Shown one piece after another: positions 61,425 through 64,000 of a stretch of DNA of 64,000 bases (position 1 is the first letter of the stretch; each line of letters opens with the position of its first letter). The translations under genes were made by a program, and so were the position numbers. Under the pieces are notes generated by a model. It searched no databases, had not been told where the DNA came from, and saw only the letters and a list, made by a program, of their open reading frames with translations. The DNA comes from Flavobacterium wongokense (GTDB lineage Bacteria; Bacteroidota; Bacteroidia; Flavobacteriales; Flavobacteriaceae): contig NZ_JAKIHP010000001.1 in NCBI RefSeq assembly GCF_021608265.1, positions 682,001-746,000 on the forward strand, given 5' to 3'.

Positions 61425-61997
61425 ATGTTTCAATTAGGCAAAACCATCGTTTCTGAAGACATACTTGAAAAAGATTTTGTATGCAATCTTTCTGCTTGCC
61501 ATGGCGCGTGCTGTGTAGATGGGGATGCAGGCGCACCTTTAACGGAAGCGGAAACCAAGATACTCGAGGAAATTTATCCAAAGGTAAAGCCATTCCTGCG
61601 CAAGGAAGGCATTGAAGCTATTGAAGCGCAGGGCGTTTGGGTTGTGGGAACCGATCAGGATTTGGAAACGCCTTTGATTGATAATAAGGATTGCGCGTAT
61701 GTGATTTTTGATGGTAAAACGGCACTTTGCGGAATTGAGCAGGCTTACAATCAGGGAATCATTGACTGGAAAAAACCGGTTTCCTGCCATTTGTATCCGA
61801 TACGTGTAAAGGATTTCAGCGAATTTGCTGCCGTAAATTATGATCGTTGGGATATTTGCAATCCGGCATGTTCGCTCGGAAAGGAGCTTGAAATTCCGGT
61901 ATATAAATTTGTCAAGGAAGCTTTAATAAGAAGATTCGGAGAAGATTGGTATGCTGAATTGGAGAAAGTTGCTGAAGAATTAAAGTCTGGAAAATAA
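61425..61997 (+). CDS. DUF3109 family Cys-rich protein
   Basis: 190 residues, soluble. Conserved Cys occur in [43 protein letters not shown] and CNPACSLGK, eight or more, as in the DUF3109/YkgJ-like proteins that are believed to bind a metal or Fe-S cluster. It is not known what the family does. The length fits the family. A terminator follows, then tRNA-Ala on the opposite strand. Confidence 0.9.
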   Translation: MFQLGKTIVSEDILEKDFVCNLSACHGACCVDGDAGAPLTEAETKILEEIYPKVKPFLRKEGIEAIEAQGVWVVGTDQDLETPLIDNKDCAYVIFDGKTALCGIEQAYNQGIIDWKKPVSCHLYPIRVKDFSEFAAVNYDRWDICNPACSLGKELEIPVYKFVKEALIRRFGEDWYAELEKVAEELKSGK

Positions 61998-62001
61998 AAA
62001 A

Positions 62002-62028
62002 ACCGAAGTAAATCACTTCGGTTTTTTT
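62002..62028 (+). terminator. Rho-independent terminator after the DUF3109 gene
   Basis: Perfect 8-bp stem ACCGAAGT / ACTTCGGT with AAATC loop and a T-run, directly before the tRNA-Ala 3' end. Confidence 0.88.
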
Positions 62029-62029
62029 G

Positions 62030-62103
62030 TGGAGAAGATGGGACTCGAACCCACGACTTCTTGCCTGCCAGGCAAGCACTCTAACCAGCTGAGCTACATC
62101 CCC
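62030..62103 (-). tRNA. tRNA-Ala (anticodon GGC)
   Basis: 74 bases. Acceptor GGGGATG pairs with CTTCTCC except at position 6:67 and carries the G3-U70 pair that identifies tRNA-Ala; the discriminator is A. The anticodon arm is CTTGC-CTGGCAG-GCAAG, giving GGC. The T-loop contains GGTTCGAGTCC. CCA not encoded. It decodes GCC/GCU. Confidence 0.93.
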
Positions 62104-62260
62104 AAAATTTGGTAGGCAAATATATACTTTTTGTTGTGATTACAAAAAATATTAACTTCAAATAAATCATTCTAATGCAACCAATTAGAATTATTTTTTT
62201 GTATAATTGCAATTATTTTTTTTAATCCCAAAAATTTAACAACAAACTAACTTTTTATTC

Positions 62261-64000
62261 ATGAAAAAAATTACGCTATTAATTACATTATTATTTACTT
62301 CATTTTTCGGTTTTTCACAAACCACTTACTACTCAGAAGATTTTAACGGAGGCGATTTAAACGGCTGGACAACAACCGACTTAAACAACGATGGCTTGGA
62401 ATGGTCGGTACTTGACGCATCATCCATCAATGCTGCTTTTGGAGCTGGTTCATTACTTTCATTTTCGTATGACGATGCAACCAGTACAGCTGTAACTCCT
62501 GACAATCTTGTTACTTCACCAGCGATTAATTTGAGCGCGGTGACAGATCCAAATGTGTATTTGCTTTACGATCAGATCACCAGTACAGACTGGCCTGGAG
62601 AGCATTATGCTGTTTATGTTACTACTTCAAATGATCCAGCAACGATCATTGCTTCAACACCGGTTTATGAAACTACTGTTGGAAGTGGAACTTTAGCAAA
62701 TAAATTTTTTAACCTTACTTCACATATTGGTGAAACAGTATATGTAAGTTTCAGGCATTTTAACTGCTATGATAAATATTATCTGGTACTTGACAATGTT
62801 AGATTGAAAAGTTTAGCTTCCAATGATGCACAATTTGTATCTGCAAAATTGAACAGATATGGATTGTTGAATTCTAACAACACTTTGACTTTTACAGTTA
62901 AAAATGCAGGAAGCAACGCGATAACAAACCTAACCCTTAACTGGAATGATGGTACAGACCACACAGTTACGGTTCCTAAAAACATTGCAGTTGGAGCAAC
63001 TGGTACAGTAAACCACACAACTACTGTGTCGTACTCTTCTGTTGTAGAGAAAAACTTAGCTTTAAGCATTACTGCAGTAAATGGAAACACAGATCCAGTT
63101 CCTGCCAATAATACCGGAGCTGCAAAATTCAATACCGTTAGCCAGGCTTCACCTAAAAAAGTTTTCTTTGAAGAAGGAACAGGAACATGGTGTGGATGGT
63201 GCCCAAGAGGTGCTATTGCAATGGCATACATGGACACAACTTATCCAAACGAATTTATTGGTGTAGCGGTTCACAATCAGGATCCAATGATGTTGGCTGA
63301 TTATGATGGTGGTGCTGATTTTTCAGGTTTCCCTGGAATGAACGTTGACCGTGTTGTAAAAGGTGCTGACGTAAGCCAGACTACAATGGTTAACAATTTG
63401 AATGCGAGAAAAACATTAACTGTACCAGTGGCTTTGAATGCTAGTGGGGCTGTAAATGGTTCTCAAATCACTATTAATGCTGATGCTACTTTCAGAACTG
63501 TTTTTGCAAATGCAGACTATAGACTAGGAGTGGTTATTTCAGAAGATGACGTTACCGGAACAAGCAATGGTTACAGACAGACCAATTATTATGCAGCTGG
63601 TGCCAATGGCGCTATGGGTGGTTATGAAACATTGCCAAACCCAGTTCCTGCAGCTCAGATGGTATACAACCATGTTGGAAGAGCTTTATTAGGTGGTTAT
63701 ACAGGACAGGATAGCTCAATTCCTTCAACGATTACTGATGGACAAACATCAAGCTATACTTTTAATTATACAGTTCCTGCAACGAGCAATATTGCTAACA
63801 TGCATGCTGTAGTGTTATTAATCGATCAGTCTAATGGAGAAGTTGTTAATGCTAAATCGGTAGAATTAGCGACTCTTGCAGTAAGCCAAAACGAAGCTTA
63901 TACATTTAATGTTTATCCAAACCCTGCAAGTGATTATATCAACATCAGCAACCTAAAAGGAGGCAGCTATACAATCACTATTTTTGATATGTTGGGTAGA
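62261..64000 (+). CDS. T9SS-exported protein with choice-of-anchor/cleaved-adhesin domain and Omp28/thioredoxin-like module (3' truncated)
   Basis: The frame is open from the ATG at 62261 to the window end (580 codons), so the C-terminus is cut. After the signal peptide (MKKITLLITLLFTSFFGFSQ) comes a jellyroll-like domain (YYSEDFNGGDLNGWTTTDLN), then a beta-sandwich linker and an Omp28-related segment with FEEGTGTWCGWCPRG, a CxxC thioredoxin-type active site. The region FNVYPNPASDYINISNLKGG begins a T9SS type A sorting domain that continues out of the window. It is likely an outer-surface protein with a redox-active or structural disulfide. Confidence 0.88.
   Translation, partial: MKKITLLITLLFTSFFGFSQTTYYSEDFNGGDLNGWTTTDLNNDGLEWSVLDASSINAAFGAGSLLSFSYDDATSTAVTPDNLVTSPAINLSAVTDPNVYLLYDQITSTDWPGEHYAVYVTTSNDPATIIASTPVYETTVGSGTLANKFFNLTSHIGETVYVSFRHFNCYDKYYLVLDNVRLKSLASNDAQFVSAKLNRYGLLNSNNTLTFTVKNAGSNAITNLTLNWNDGTDHTVTVPKNIAVGATGTVNHTTTVSYSSVVEKNLALSITAVNGNTDPVPANNTGAAKFNTVSQASPKKVFFEEGTGTWCGWCPRGAIAMAYMDTTYPNEFIGVAVHNQDPMMLADYDGGADFSGFPGMNVDRVVKGADVSQTTMVNNLNARKTLTVPVALNASGAVNGSQITINADATFRTVFANADYRLGVVISEDDVTGTSNGYRQTNYYAAGANGAMGGYETLPNPVPAAQMVYNHVGRALLGGYTGQDSSIPSTITDGQTSSYTFNYTVPATSNIANMHAVVLLIDQSNGEVVNAKSVELATLAVSQNEAYTFNVYPNPASDYINISNLKGGSYTITIFDMLGR

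Noticed and set aside
62779..63237. 152-codon reverse ORF near the window end
   Set aside because: It lies opposite the truncated T9SS/Omp28-like CDS, which is open over 580 codons with signal peptide and WCGWC motif.
1..64000. Phage, transposon, integron or defence island
   Set aside because: No integrase, transposase, terminal inverted repeats, restriction or CRISPR genes were found; gene content is core-metabolic and envelope.

Overview
This window reads as a chromosomal segment of a Flavobacteriaceae bacterium, most likely Flavobacterium or a close relative. Evidence: AT-rich sequence with TAnnTTTG (-7) promoters and no Shine-Dalgarno leaders, four secreted proteins with Por/type IX secretion (T9SS) C-terminal sorting domains, the gliding lipoprotein GldH, an E1/E2 oxoglutarate dehydrogenase pair next to the beta-barrel family often mislabelled 'alpha-ketoglutarate decarboxylase', and a 14-gene nuo operon with a short NuoG. 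I see no phage, insertion sequence, integrase, CRISPR array or recognisable defence island. Coding density is high and no gene-free stretch exceeds 300 bases.

Layout. 0-5.3 kb: 3' end of rpoN (sigma-54), a PAP2-like membrane protein, an outer-membrane barrel, tRNA-Ser(GGA), then a reverse-strand run tatD - plsC-like - ansA. 5.3-11.2 kb: a one-domain retropepsin-like protease, a large T9SS cargo protein, two lipoproteins and a Tet-type MFS exporter. 11.2-17.3 kb: sucB and sucA separated by a structured repeat, an outer-membrane barrel, a second cloverleaf-like repeat and a 7-TM AraC-type regulator. 17.4-28 kb: a repeat-rich T9SS adhesin, a polyprenyl diphosphate synthase with a small partner gene, and a tetR-tolC-adaptor-RND pump operon. 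28-34.7 kb: PAP2 phosphatase, LTA-synthase-like alkaline phosphatase-superfamily enzyme, COG4705 four-repeat membrane protein, histidine kinase, response regulator and a membrane-tethered winged-helix regulator. 34.7-38.6 kb: YwqK/MORN protein, TlpA-like thioredoxin, aspS and a cold-shock protein. 38.7-52.6 kb: complete nuoA-N followed without a break by an aldo/keto reductase. 52.6-62 kb: PQQ-type sugar dehydrogenase with T9SS tail, a HExxH protein coupled to a GT51 transglycosylase and gldH, radA coupled to an esterase-fold protein lacking the nucleophile serine, a mini flavoprotein, MarC, a DUF3109 Cys-rich protein and tRNA-Ala(GGC). 62.3 kb to the end: a truncated T9SS protein with an Omp28/thioredoxin-like WCGWC module.

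The most interesting observation is regulatory. The promoters of the LTA-synthase-like gene and of the COG4705 gene are near-copies, with a 12-base identical block and an ATTCAGAAT operator at identical distances from both start codons. The same operator lies in the response-regulator promoter. This suggests that the two-component system controls itself, the COG4705 protein and the envelope enzyme as one envelope-remodelling regulon. Other points worth a look are the extra TM pair in the RND pump, the reduced NuoG, the catalytic-serine-less esterase next to radA, two palindromes around the tetR promoter and two structured intergenic repeats.
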